A stretch of 20,189 nucleotides of DNA from Hypsibius dujardini (GCA_001579985.1 LRSR01003705.1:1-20189); one strand, 5' to 3'; shown: positions 1-9,262, counted from the stretch's first letter. The notes: generated by a model not told the origin, from the sequence alone. Numbers and translations are program-made.

Positions 1-173
1 GTGGTGTAGCTGGATTCCAGCATAATACATGCAACAAATACCGTCATTATTCAAGGCTAATGTAGTAATGATTCACTGTACTGATACGGTAAACATGCGA
101 TAATTGGTTTCCTGGAAACGCTAAGGAATAGCCTGTTGGGGTTAAAAATCAATCTCTGACGCAAAAGTAGCAC

Positions 174-286
174 TTACCAAGGAATCAATTCATAGTCAGG
201 AACAGGTTCAGTAAAGAATTTGACGAAATCGGCATAGTTGAAAATCCCATTGGAAGAAATGTTCCCTTCCCTCAGGACGGCGTCCA
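174..286 (-). pseudogene. CALML4 last-exon remnant, stop codon lost
   Basis: This is the duplicate of CALML4 exon 5 (intact at 15328-15425). It keeps the cag acceptor at 289-287 and a frame beginning DAVLREGN that ends in PVPDY. In copy B a TAA follows PDY. Here it has become GAA (191-189), so the frame reads on as ELIPW to a TAA at 176-174. The other four CALML4 exons are deleted from this copy, so the piece cannot encode a CALML4 protein. Use as an exon of some gene left of the window is not excluded. Confidence 0.88.
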
Positions 287-342
287 CTGAAAACATATGA
301 AACTCTCATGATCACATACTTTCTATAAAGAGAATCCCATTT

Positions 343-376
343 ACAGACAGACAAACAGACAGACGTACAGACAGAT

Positions 377-439
<63 letters not shown>

Positions 440-487
440 TAGACTAACAGACAGACAGACAAGCAGACAGACAAACAAGCAGACAGA
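343..487. repeat. (GACA)n microsatellite in copy A
   Basis: Imperfect GACA/CAGA tetranucleotide tract with scattered T or A substitutions. It is the counterpart of the longer tract at 15495-15702 in CALML4 intron 4. Cys/Leu/Ser/Val-rich open frames across it are repeat artefacts. Confidence 0.95.
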
Positions 488-499
488 CCCAAAAAGAAA

Positions 500-1065
500 G
501 CAGTTCTCTTATGAGAAACCTTCAAGCTGCAACTGATAGTGAGCGATGCTGCTGTGGCTACTGTGTGCCACACATAGGTGATCTTGGTCGCACTCGACCG
601 GATACGGTGGCGCACACCGTTTTAAAGTTTAAAGTCGTTTCCGTACCATTCCAATCATGCGTCAAGGTAAACAGCAGTACCCACCATTGTGTATTTGTCG
701 AGCAGGTTACCTGACACGAGAGGCGAAAGGACGGCCAAATGATAAACCAACACAAAGATCTACATTGTAGTCTCGTACAGGTACAGGCGCCTGTGACCTA
801 CGCAAAATATCAGGACTTCTACTGTACGAGCAAGCAATGAAGTTATGAGCGCCACCTAGCGAAGCGATTTGGAACGAAATCTTGTTGGGGTTGATCAGGC
901 ATTGCTCGAGTCTCCGTATTCCACACCATGTAATAACGTGACTAAAGGAATGACATGGATTGACTTCTGGAGACTCGTTAGCGGCAGGTTTGAAAAGCAT
1001 TGGGAAACTAAACTGGCCTTCGAACGAGTGACTTTTCAACCAATACGAGAATATCCCCAACAAAC
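500..1065. other. Duplicated non-coding spacer
   Basis: This stretch corresponds to 16508-17064 in copy B, the spacer between the SRP19 stop and the CALML4 start. Short open frames here differ in length and frame between the two copies, which argues against protein coding. I saw no RNA gene or mobile-element signature. Confidence 0.7.
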
Positions 1066-1089
1066 TAACTACCCGAAACTCGAACATAT

Positions 1090-1240
1090 CCACCGTTTCT
1101 TTCCTTTGCCCTTCGGCTCGGCGCCATCTTGCTCCCACTCGGGGCTTGGCTCGTGCCAGCAGACTGACCACCCTGCGTAACGGAAGCGCGTTCTTTGAGT
1201 TTGGGAATGGTAGTGCCGAAGTAATGTAACACTAAAAGCT
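1090..1240 (-). pseudogene. SRP19 last-exon remnant, frameshifted
   Basis: Duplicate of SRP19 exon 5 (intact at 17133-17284). The acceptor ttacag and the segment VLHYFGTTIPKLK are still readable. A one-base deletion in the Gly/Lys tail (AAGATGG here, AAGGGTGG in copy B) shifts the frame, and the terminal TGA has become TGG. Exons 1-4 of SRP19 are absent from copy A. It is a dead 3' fragment produced by the duplication. Confidence 0.92.
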
Positions 1241-1300
1241 CTGTAAGTTCCAAGCAGATCCCGGTCATCGAACGCGGTTTACGAATGAGAAGGCCAAAAG

Positions 1301-1605
1301 ATTCTGTTGCCTGATAATGATAATACGACTCGAGAAGAACGATTTTTCATGTGGTTCCGCGTTTAAAATAAGAACGTGTGATGTTTACACACAAACTGAA
1401 ACACTATTTTCCTTTAAAGTTTTGCTATACACAGCACACCAGTTCACCACGTGTTCAGTTCACGTGTTCAGTTCACCCGCAGTGAGCACTGCACCTGTGC
1501 GGCAGCGACACATTCACTTTAGAAGTAGAATTTGAAGGACTCAATTAAAGAATGGGAATGGATACATCACTTGACCTATGAAGTATGTCCTAGTCCCACT
1601 AGAAC
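1301..1605. other. Spacer / RRP8 3' flank
   Basis: Between the end of copy A and the RRP8 stop. It contains a short direct repeat of gttcagttcac near 1444-1477. No gene, and no clear canonical AATAAA for RRP8, was seen. The RRP8 3' UTR should lie here. Confidence 0.5.
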
Positions 1606-3316
1606 TCATCGCTTCTTATAGATACAAGGTTTCAAAACAATCTCTGGCAAATCTCCCGTTGCCGCTTGCTGTGTCTTCTTCTTGAACTCTAAAAAGGTAA
1701 AATAATTCCCCTCCGAGCCGGTATGATTTCTCTTCTGCACCGAAAATCCCAGCCGTTCCGTTTTATGGATCAGCTGCTTAACGTTCTCAATACGGCTGCT
1801 GACCTCCGCGACCTTGAGGATCCCACCAATTCGTAGAACCCGTCTTGCCTCCAACAGGAAATCGACAACGTTGGTGCCCATTAAGGACAGGCAGAAGACG
1901 GCCACGTCAACGGAATCATCCGGCAGGGGCACGTTCGACATGTTTGCCACAGTGACTCGTTCGTTTAAGGCGCACAGATCGAAGGAATGGCACTTTTGTG
2001 GAATGCCAGCGGCTAACTGCGCTTCTCCACATCCAAAGTCCGCAACCTTCCAGTGCTTCGGTCTGAAATCGCAGAACGACAATCAATCCGGAATCGAATT
2101 AGATGATTCAAGAATCCCAGACAAAGCATACACAAACGGACATACAAAATCAAAACCAGACACAATACAGATTGACGTGTAGACAAAGTGCAGAAAGGAA
2201 TACAAGACCAGGCAAAATGGCAGAAGACAGCAGGAAAAGGTAGGAAGCCATTTATAGGACTCACTTAGAGAGGACTCACTGTTTTTTCAGCCAGTTGATT
2301 ATCTGAATCACCGGTTTGTCTGGCCATGCAGCAAACTGCTCGCGATAACCGTCGTGATACTCTACGAACGCGTCCGGATCTTCCTGGAAAAATTCCATCG
2401 CTTCTTCACCGGTCGACGTGTAGAGTCGCTCGTTCAGCACGCGGAATCTCGAGCCTTTCATACGCTTCTCCGCCTGCTCTAAATAGCTCTCTGCGGCCTT
2501 TCTCTTCTTTTTCGGGATGACCGGCACTTTGACTACTTCTTGCTCGTTCAGTCCTACCCCAGTGACTATCTCGTCAGGTTCATTGTCGGAGTCCGTGGCT
2601 GGTCGAGATCCTTCCGCTACCTGCATGGTGTGGCGCTTCTCCGCTTTCCGTTGTTTGCGCTCCTGTTGCTTTCTCAGAAGACGAGCCTTCTTGCCGACCG
2701 ACGGGACATCCGGAACAGGGCGGGGTTTCACATCTGGCAAAGCAAATGAAAAGAATACTAGTTTCAATTGCTTTCCACTAAGCCACTAATCAATAAAAAA
2801 AATTGAAGCGATAAACGAGCGTTAAAGATAAACATGCTAGCTGTGATTAGATTTTAAAGATGCCAGTCAGTCATCGAATAAAATATTCGACAAATTTGGT
2901 GCAAAAAATCGAGGAAACAGCATTGAAAAAGAAGGTCTAAAATAAAGTCTGAAACGCCGCTTGCCAATCAACCAATCAACCTAAAGGATTCTGAGTATTA
3001 GTAGTGACGGTGAATTTCTACCTAATAGTGCAATCAAGCAATGACTCACCTGTCAATTCTATCGACGGCTGCTTCAGAGGTTTGCCGGCCTTCGAATTCG
3101 ATTTTGTCAACACTGTCGAACCGCTCGACGACTTGGAACTGCAAAATAAAAAGTTGCTGCTACAATAATTCGAATTTCCTTCCATATAACTCACCCTTTT
3201 ACAGGCGTGGTATTATCCTTCGGCGAAGGGAACTTCTTCGGCGTACCAAACAGGCCAGAAAGTAGTTCCTCCGTTTCCGGTCCTGCAGTTCCCCAGTCAT
3301 CGCATACCGAAAACAT
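1606..3316 (-). CDS. RRP8: Ribosomal RNA-processing protein 8, SAM-dependent rRNA methyltransferase
   Basis: Four coding exons: 3316-3195, 3138-3050, 2733-2280 and 2062-1606, all with GT-AG borders and consistent phase, giving 373 residues. The first half is basic and low-complexity, with Lys/Arg clusters at about residues 85-104 and 144-149 (PKKKRK) that look like nuclear or nucleolar signals. From about residue 165 the Rrp8 domain begins (SRFRVLNERLY, FFQEDPDAF). The methyltransferase fold carries motif I VADFGCG at 228-234, then VDVAVFCLSLMGTN and GGILKVAEVSSR, and ends in CIYKKR like its orthologues. Family knowledge: RRP8 (nucleomethylin) makes m1A in large-subunit rRNA in the nucleolus and in mammals joins a SIRT1-SUV39H1 silencing complex. 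The protein is shorter than human (about 456 aa) because the N-terminal region is shorter. It is divergent with NDUFA2. Confidence 0.95.
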
Positions 3317-3864
3317 TTTCAAAGCGCAGGAAATAATACTTGCAAACAATCAAAGTTCGGCTTTTCCACCATGCGAGAGGTGAACAATATTTAAAGTCAA
3401 GAAGCTCCAAAGCCGCAAACGATCTCGCTAACGGCTAAATATTACAGTGATGGGGGGGGACCCCTGGCCCATAACTTGCCGGGGTGAACCCCTGGCCCAT
3501 AACTTGATGGGGTGGACCCCTGGCCCATAACTTGATGAGGTAGACCCCTGGCCCATAACTTGACGGGGTGAACCCCTGGCCCATAACTTGTTGGGGTGGA
3601 CCCCTGGGCCATAACTTGAAGGGGTGAACCTCTGGCCCATAACTTTATTGCTAAGACCCCTAGGGGGTTAACAGCTGATTTGTCATAAGCGAGATTGAAA
3701 ATTGGATTATTTTACTTCTCCCAAAATTTTTGTGCAATACACTCAACATCGGAGCTGAATCCTGTCGTATTCTGTGGTTTAATAAGGTAAAGTTGTCTGC
3801 TATTTCGTTTTTGTAAACTGAAGGAGACTATTAAAAGACCATTTTTTGCAGGCAAGAAGGAAAA
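3317..3864. promoter_or_regulatory. Divergent RRP8/NDUFA2 intergenic region
   Basis: The start codons of RRP8 (minus) and NDUFA2 (plus) are 548 bp apart, so this interval must hold both promoters or a shared one. It contains a 28-bp minisatellite in the middle. On the NDUFA2 side a probable 5' UTR intron runs from AAG|gtaaag at 3787 to a pyrimidine-rich ttttttgcag ending at 3851, 13 bp before the ATG. That acceptor could instead receive a spliced leader if the animal trans-splices. No TATA box was recognised. Confidence 0.5.
3451..3646. repeat. 28-bp minisatellite, 7 units
   Basis: Seven tandem units with consensus core ACCCCTGGCCCATAACTTG plus a variable GGGG-rich linker. The shared ATAACTT recurs every 28 bp (3471, 3499, 3527 and so on). 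It lies between the divergent RRP8 and NDUFA2 genes. A minus-strand open frame across it only reads the repeat. Confidence 0.95.
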
Positions 3865-4784
3865 ATGGCTTCCGCTGGTGTTCGTGCGCTGGGAAACAGT
3901 CTGAAGGAACTGAGAATACACATCTGCCAGAAGTCGCCTGCGAGTCAAGGAGGACGGTAGGGAATTGGAAAGAAACGATTGGTGAAATTGGGCGACTGGA
4001 AACGACGTCGTTGTTTTTGTTCTATGTTTACGCAGGGACTTCATGGAGAAATTGTATGTGCCATTGAAGCTTAAAAATCCCCAGCTGCCCATTTTGTTGC
4101 GGGAATGCAGTGGGATCATACCGAAGATTCATGCTCGCTACGGTAAGGCAGTGTGTTTTTATACGGAGTTTGGCTGGAATTATTTGCGATTTTTTGCTGT
4201 TGCTGTAGTCAAATCCATCAATCAACTAAGCGTTTTTCTATTGATTATAGTACATGTACAATCAACGACAAGATTGAGTACATTGGAGGGTCCGGGTAAT
4301 GGGCAAAAGGGGCGGGGCTGGGGTGGTTTTCAAATAATCGAACAATCAACCAACCACCTGACCACCCCCTGCTCCGCCCCTTTTGCCCATACCCCGGAGC
4401 ATCCAGTGTACTCAATCTTGTCGTTGATTTTACTAGCATGCGCGTTCTAAGTTTCAATCGGTCGAGTTTGATTGATTGATTGATTGACTATTTATTTCCT
4501 TTCTTCACTACTGGTATGCATAGTAATTGTGGCTTGTGCGTACCACTAGTCCACTACCACAACAATACGGAAATCCCGTACATGAAAAGTCCACCTGACA
4601 TTAGATTGACTGCTTCTTGAATTTAGCCCTCTTTTGTGTTTCCTAAATTTATCTCATTCGGAGAGATTGCGCTCATTGGTTTGTTTTTGTAGCGTATGGA
4701 CAGGAAACGTCGGTGGATATTTCCGATATGGGAAAGGATCAGGTGCTTCAGACGGTTAACGAACTCGCTTCGAGGCAACCTTAG
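3865..4784 (+). CDS. NDUFA2: NADH dehydrogenase 1 alpha subcomplex subunit 2
   Basis: Three coding exons, 3865-3956, 4036-4142 and 4693-4784, give 96 residues (human 99). The frame passes cleanly through GT-AG introns of 79 and 550 nt and stops at TAG. The protein has the family's [17 protein letters not shown] start, [20 protein letters not shown] and LLRECSG, then ARYGQE-type residues. Cys21 and Cys55 match the two conserved cysteines of the thioredoxin-like fold. Family knowledge: an accessory subunit of respiratory complex I on the matrix arm of the mitochondrial inner membrane. The start is the first ATG after the probable UTR acceptor and aligns with the family N terminus. Intron 2 contains a long foldback element. 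Confidence 0.96.
4258..4432. repeat. Foldback (long inverted repeat) in NDUFA2 intron 2
   Basis: The left arm (about 4259-4328) begins AATCAACGACAAGATTGAGT. The right arm (about 4361-4430) is its reverse complement with scattered mismatches, including the shared core TGGGCAAAAGGGGCGG. The spacer is about 32 bp. The whole could fold into a stem of about 70 bp. It resembles a MITE or foldback element. No transposase and no clear target-site duplication are visible. Confidence 0.85.
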
Positions 4785-5065
4785 GTGTGTTTAGTTGTTC
4801 AGCTTTTCGGTTTGAGCTTACTTTGTGTAATTGTGTACATATTTATTTATCTATCAACATCATCACTGCCATTCTCTGTTTTGGATACGGTGACCTTGTT
4901 GTTGTGTGAGAACTGTGAGAAGAGTGAAGACAGTATCCCCCTAAGTCTCGCAACCTGTCTTCTCATTTTCAGAAAGCAGAGGAAGTCAATCTGCAGTACC
5001 TACACACGGGAGTGGACTTTGTTTTTGAGGTTGCAGTGAAAGTTTACTCCGTAACAGCTAGATTG
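4785..5065. other. NDUFA2 3' flank and possible unrecognised exon
   Basis: The first part should be NDUFA2 3' UTR; no AATAAA was seen. At 4962-4971 a good acceptor (ttctcattttcag) precedes an open stretch from 4972 that reads AEEVNLQYLHTGVDFVFEVA in frame and continues into a GACA microsatellite. I do not recognise the peptide and found no convincing donor or partner exon. Confidence 0.3.
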
Positions 5066-5209
5066 ACAAACACAACAGACAGACAGACAGAAAGCAGACA
5101 GACAGACATGCAGACAGACAGACAGACATGCAGACAGACAGACAGACAGACAAGTCGGATAGACAGAAACATGCAGGAAGACAGAAGAAACAGACAGGCA
5201 GGCAGGCAT
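5066..5209. repeat. (GACA)n microsatellite
   Basis: Imperfect CAGA/GACA tetranucleotide tract ending in three CAGG units. Confidence 0.95.
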
Positions 5210-6445
5210 ACTCACATTCTCACGACATAATCCAGAACCAGTTTTGGTAGAGGGCACCACCAGTTTGAAGCTTGTCTTGATCTGTAAACAAGTAGTATGC
5301 CACTTCTGGTATCCCAACTTGCCTTTTCCTGTTTTCAACTGGTAGATGACGCTCATAAAAACCAATCGGAAGTTCACAGACTTCTCAGTTTCTGTTGGTG
5401 ACTTCTTAATGAGAGTGTTCACGCCCACCTATGCGGTGTGGTACCCGCGCCTGCTAAGCCCCTACATCCTACATCCTACCACACGGACAGGATTTATGAC
5501 AGGAACCGCCGCATCTGCGTCATCTCTCTGGGACCGCGCGATGTCAAGTATTGGCTCACGGAAGCCATAAATTCATTACTACTACAATGTATACATGTGT
5601 CTGCCGCCTTGACAGGTTTTGTCTGCACGGTAAAGGCCGATAAAACAGAACAGAAACAAGAGCTAATGATAGGTCGGAAAAAGTATGTGATCCTTTTGAT
5701 CGAGTTTTCTCTTCCGCGGATGACGCGGCCGCATATGGATGGTTGTTAGCTGTCCTTGTCTTAATTGATGACTTCCTGCTTGTTTCTGTCAAGCTTCAGC
5801 CGACAAGCCTGTGGTCCTCCCTTCCCTGAAAGCGCGACCCACAATGACGATAGCCACACACAGACAGTCTCGCAGTACGCAGCCATCCTAGCCGGTCTAT
5901 AATATGTACCAGAAGGATATATAGAGCTAAGTTTCCCTTCGAATCGAAATATTATATATGAATATAGGTATTAGTTCTATTTTTATCACAATTTCTTTCT
6001 ATCTATCGAGACTTGGCGGTTCGGAAAGCTTCACAGTTTTTTTCAACCCTGTCGAGGTGTGACATGCATGTCTGGAGCGAAGTGTTCTTTCTTTCACTTG
6101 CCTCTCGCCTCACACACAGGGACCCGAGAGTGCTGTAATGGATCTCTCCTCACACCGGAAGTATTCAAGGGAAAATGAGGGCTATTTCCAACCCCTTGCT
6201 CGTGCGCGCGCGCCGGGTACCCATCTAATGGTCTGTCTTGTGCACCACTACCAGCGTTCACTTCCGACTTGATGCCTACACTTTCCAGGGATGCCTGTCT
6301 GTATCGTGTGTGATGCGATGATTGAAAGGAAAGTGATCGGTAAAGGAACGTGTGTGTGGTGCGGGATGGAAAGTGGAGAAAATCGTTACTTTTCTTCTTC
6401 TTACATACACACGACGTCGATCGAGAGCATATTGAAACTGACTCG
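5210..6445. other. Unassigned intergenic DNA
   Basis: No gene was recognised. A short coding-like stretch at about 5485-5610 reads RICVISLGPRDVKYWLTEA in the plus strand, preceded by an acceptor-like cacacggacag. It has no known match to me and no clear neighbours. The rest is ordinary spacer with AT-rich patches at 5920-5970. Confidence 0.35.
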
Positions 6446-6453
6446 CACACACA

Positions 6454-6500
<47 letters not shown>

Positions 6501-6519
6501 TCACACACACACACACACA
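6446..6519. repeat. (CA)n microsatellite
   Basis: Near-perfect CA dinucleotide tract with a few CAAA and TC interruptions. Confidence 0.97.
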
Positions 6520-6720
6520 TCCCATCATATGCACTTTCTTCCCGTCTTCCAGGGACCCATACGCATGAGAGACCGGGAACTGCGCGTGCGCAGACGAGGT
6601 ATTGGGTACGTGGCGAAATAATGGTCATCGCGCGCGGACGCGCTTCATCAGCACGCAACTCTGCTGGCAATTACCGCGAAGCACACCAACCCGCCGTGTG
6701 TGCGGTCGGTCTGTTGGTCG

Positions 6721-6753
6721 GTGTGTGTATGTGTGTGTGTGTGTGTGTGTGTG
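6721..6753. repeat. (GT)n microsatellite
   Basis: GT tract with one TA interruption. It is followed 60-85 bp downstream by (GGAT)n and two long G runs (about 6820-6838). Confidence 0.97.
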
Positions 6754-6838
6754 AAGTTAATTCGCGGGCCGGCGTTTTGCCACGAAGAGTCTACAAAAGA
6801 AGTCTTAGTGGATGGATGGATGGGGGGGGGAGGGGGGA

Positions 6839-7582
6839 GACGACTGCGCAAAACAGTAATGATGGATCGTTGCTCAAGAAAACAGTTAACGGGGGTGCCA
6901 GACGCATTTGAAGGATCGCCCCTTCTTCTTCGGTACGTAGTCGACGTCGGTGTGAGCGATGTACCGTACGCCCTTGGTACAATGCACACACATGTGCCTG
7001 GGTTTGCACTCGTGCAAAGGCTGTAGACGACGGGTTCGCCAGCAGCATCCTGCTCACACGGACAGGCACTTGTGTAGGGTCCTGCAAAGGCTGTAACTGA
7101 CAGGACGCCTCCTGCAGTGCGCGCACTTTGAGGGGCGAACTCAAGTGTCGGTTCGTGGGCATTATTGTCGTTGTGTCGTCCGACCTGCTGGTTCTCAGAC
7201 ACCACTGGGGAGGTTGTCTTGGCGTTTTCTTCCCGGCCGCGTTTTTTCCACCCGGCGAACTTTCTTTTGCGAAAGGTCTTTTTGCTCTCTGCGTATTACG
7301 TCACTTTCGTTTGCCATCCACGTCGGGGGCGAGTAGACTCAAGCGCTGAACTGGGCCTGATATTCCGCGATAGCTTACCCTTCTTTTCAAGTTCTAATCT
7401 CCGTCTTTACCTACACCGGTGCTGACTGATTTGAGGTAAGCGCGCGAGTACAGAATCTGCATATTCTAAAGTAGTAACAAAACCTGCGCAGAAATGGTTG
7501 ACGGTTGCCCCCAAAGGGTGACTCCGTTGTGGACTCCAATAAAACCTCATAATCCAGATTGATCAGTGTATCACACACCTTT
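6839..7582. other. Spacer with possible 5' exon donor
   Basis: No gene was recognised. TGCAAAGGCTGTA occurs twice (7013 and 7082). A strong donor consensus, TTTGAG|gtaagc, lies at about 7436 and could end a non-coding first exon of a downstream gene such as VMAT. This is inference only. Confidence 0.25.
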
Positions 7583-7744
7583 GCACAGGATCTACATTAG
7601 ATCTTGCACACAGGATCTACTCTAGGTCCTGCACACAGGATCTACTCTAGGTCCTGCACACAGGATCTACACTAGGTCCTGCACACAGGATCTACACTAG
7701 GTCCTGCACACAGGATCTACACTAGGTCCTGCACACAGGATCTA
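7583..7744. repeat. 25-bp tandem repeat, about 6.5 units
   Basis: Tandem units GCACACAGGATCTACACTAG plus GTCCT, with exact starts at 7606, 7631, 7656, 7681, 7706 and 7731 and a diverged first unit at 7583. Later units are nearly identical. Each unit contains an imperfect palindrome, GGATCTAC-ACTAGGTCC. Confidence 0.97.
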
Positions 7745-8001
7745 TTTTTTAAGGCTTCTCCAGAATCAATCGAGCTTGAACGTTTACGTGGCTGTAGGAG
7801 CAGTTCGCACGTGGTTCATTGTGCAGTTCACACACACTTGACCCGATCAGCAGCATGTCAAACTGATGTCTCTAGAGATTTCCACAGAGCAGAGCAGCTC
7901 GCTTAGTTTGTCTACTGTCTCTTTCGTTCAGATATATTGCGACATGCATAGTAGTAATGTCTAGACCTGTGACCTTTGAAATTCTCACAATGGCATATTT
8001 G

Positions 8002-8009
8002 TGACGTCA
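8002..8009. promoter_or_regulatory. CRE-like octamer
   Basis: Perfect palindromic TGACGTCA, the consensus bound by CREB/ATF bZIP factors. A second copy lies 132 bp downstream. The nearest downstream gene is VMAT, 3.5 kb away. Function is inferred from the motif only. Confidence 0.3.
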
Positions 8010-8133
8010 TTATTAACCGAATCGGTAATCAAAATTAATCGGTCATAGTTTTTCCGCTAAGTAGAAGACCAGAGAGAGAGATATAGGTATAAACTTCATA
8101 ACGAGATCCAGGAACGCTTCGGGCAAGTATGTA

Positions 8134-8141
8134 TGACGTCA
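8134..8141. promoter_or_regulatory. CRE-like octamer
   Basis: Second perfect TGACGTCA in the VMAT upstream region. Confidence 0.3.
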
Positions 8142-9176
8142 TTGAGAGGATACGTTTTCGTCCCATGGTAGGTGAGAAACCGGAGGTTGCTGCAGTGTGA
8201 AACCCACTCGTATACATATTATAGTCAGTGAGTGACCGAGCTGAAAATTCGGGCGTACCAGTTGGTTGACAATCGGCATCGGAACGCCGCATCACCGTGC
8301 CTGCAAGCACAGTCGACAGAGTATCCCAATATGACGCCGGCAAGGGTGTGTCAATATTTGGGCAAGACCCTGTGCCAGAGGTGTTCCATGTCACGTTCGT
8401 AGGAACTGTTGTTACTGCCCCCCCCCCCATCGACGCATAATTTGACGGGACGACTCGTCAGGGATATCGGCCTGTTTCATTATTTAGGCTCAGCGGGAAG
8501 GCATTGAGTTGATTTGAAAGGTACCAGTGTCCTACCACAGGAAACGAAGCGACATACTTTAGTTCGGATCATGACACAGTACAGCAGTCTTGGGAATCTG
8601 TACTGAAATGTCCTGGTCTGGTCTGTCGAACAACACGCATCAGATTTAACAAACTCATCCCCGTGCCCTTCTGTTCTTTTTGAGGCACAAAATCAGTGCG
8701 ACTGTGGAGGGAATATACTGCAAAAAATGTCCCTCTGCTCCACACTGACCGGCACTGAGGAAGGTGTCAGTCAAGCGGCCTTAATTTATTTTAGCAATAA
8801 ATAGTCGCAACACTTAGGCATGCACGATCCTTTATCCTCGAGTCGATAAACATTGATATAAAATTCGCGCGCCCACATCGATTTGAAATTCATGACGTGC
8901 GGTCTACACGTTACACCCTTGCGCTCTGCCTAGGCTCTAGCTCTACTCGCACACGGTGTAGTATGGTCCCTCGTCCCAATCATCCGTAACTCTCAGCTGC
9001 CCATTCACGCGCGTGCAACAACCCGTTCAGGGGATTACGACACCGTCAGATACATCCAGACGGAAGTGCGATTTCCCCCTCCCCCCCCCCTTGCATTCAT
9101 TCCCCTTTGGGTAGACACACGTATATACAAAGTATTCAGTATTATTAAATACCTGCCATCTGGGGCTCCGTAGTTT

Positions 9177-9262
9177 CTTCTCATACCGTGAGACCGGCAC
9201 ACGGTACCGTGCTGATCTTCTCATACCGTGGCCGCTATGCCGTCATCAGCATAGCGGCCACG
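9177..9262. repeat. Hairpin and direct-repeat cluster
   Basis: CTTCTCATACCGTG occurs at 9177-9190 and again at 9217-9230. Between them is a perfect 12-bp palindrome, CACGGTACCGTG (9200-9211). Directly after, CGTGGCCGCTATGC (9227-9240) is followed by an 8-base loop and its exact reverse complement (9249-9262), a perfect 14-bp stem. No run of T follows. Confidence 0.9.

Larger units (their letters stand above)
1..1300 (+). repeat. Segmental duplication, decayed copy A
   Basis: Base-by-base reading shows that 1-1300 matches 15140-17344 in the same orientation, at roughly nine in ten bases by eye. The match starts at the window edge, so copy A probably extends further left. Relative to copy B it lacks about 790 bp (B about 15708-16501, which holds CALML4 exons 1-4) and about 60 bp (B about 17072-17130). 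It keeps about 37 bp near 781-817 that copy B lacks. The match ends at about 1293-1300, just upstream of the SRP19 last-exon acceptor, where copy B continues into SRP19 intron and exon 4. Copy B carries intact genes and copy A only broken ends, so A is the derived copy. Confidence 0.93.
7745..9176. other. VMAT far-upstream spacer
   Basis: No confident gene. Holds two CRE-like octamers (8002 and 8134), a C10 run at about 8419-8428 and a C-rich run at 9076-9091. A minus-strand open frame of about 131 codons (8430-8035) starts inside the C/G run, shows no family motif and is of a length expected by chance. Confidence 0.4.

Noticed and set aside
208-486. Minus-strand open frame rich in CLSV repeats
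   Set aside because: It is a translated GACA microsatellite fused to the CALML4 exon remnant. The same effect occurs at 5012-5428, 13787-13981 and 15436-15782.
707-1171. 154-codon minus-strand frame in copy A
   Set aside because: The corresponding frame is broken in copy B, where the real genes are intact, so it is a chance frame across spacer.
3428-3640. Repetitive 70-codon protein over the 28-bp array
   Set aside because: The unit is not a multiple of three and the frame simply reads the minisatellite. No splice or start context supports it.
4245-4457. Open frames in both strands across the foldback
   Set aside because: The two frames mirror each other because the DNA is an inverted repeat; they lie inside an NDUFA2 intron.
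6094-6534. Open frames rich in Cys-Val or Thr-His
   Set aside because: Translations of the CA/GT microsatellites on both strands.
6648-7205. 185-codon minus-strand frame
   Set aside because: It runs from unique DNA into the GT tract, has no recognisable domain, and its composition shifts with the local base bias.
8035-8430. 131-codon minus-strand frame
   Set aside because: It starts within a homopolymer, shows no motif, signal peptide or splice partners, and a frame of this length is expected about once by chance in a window this size.
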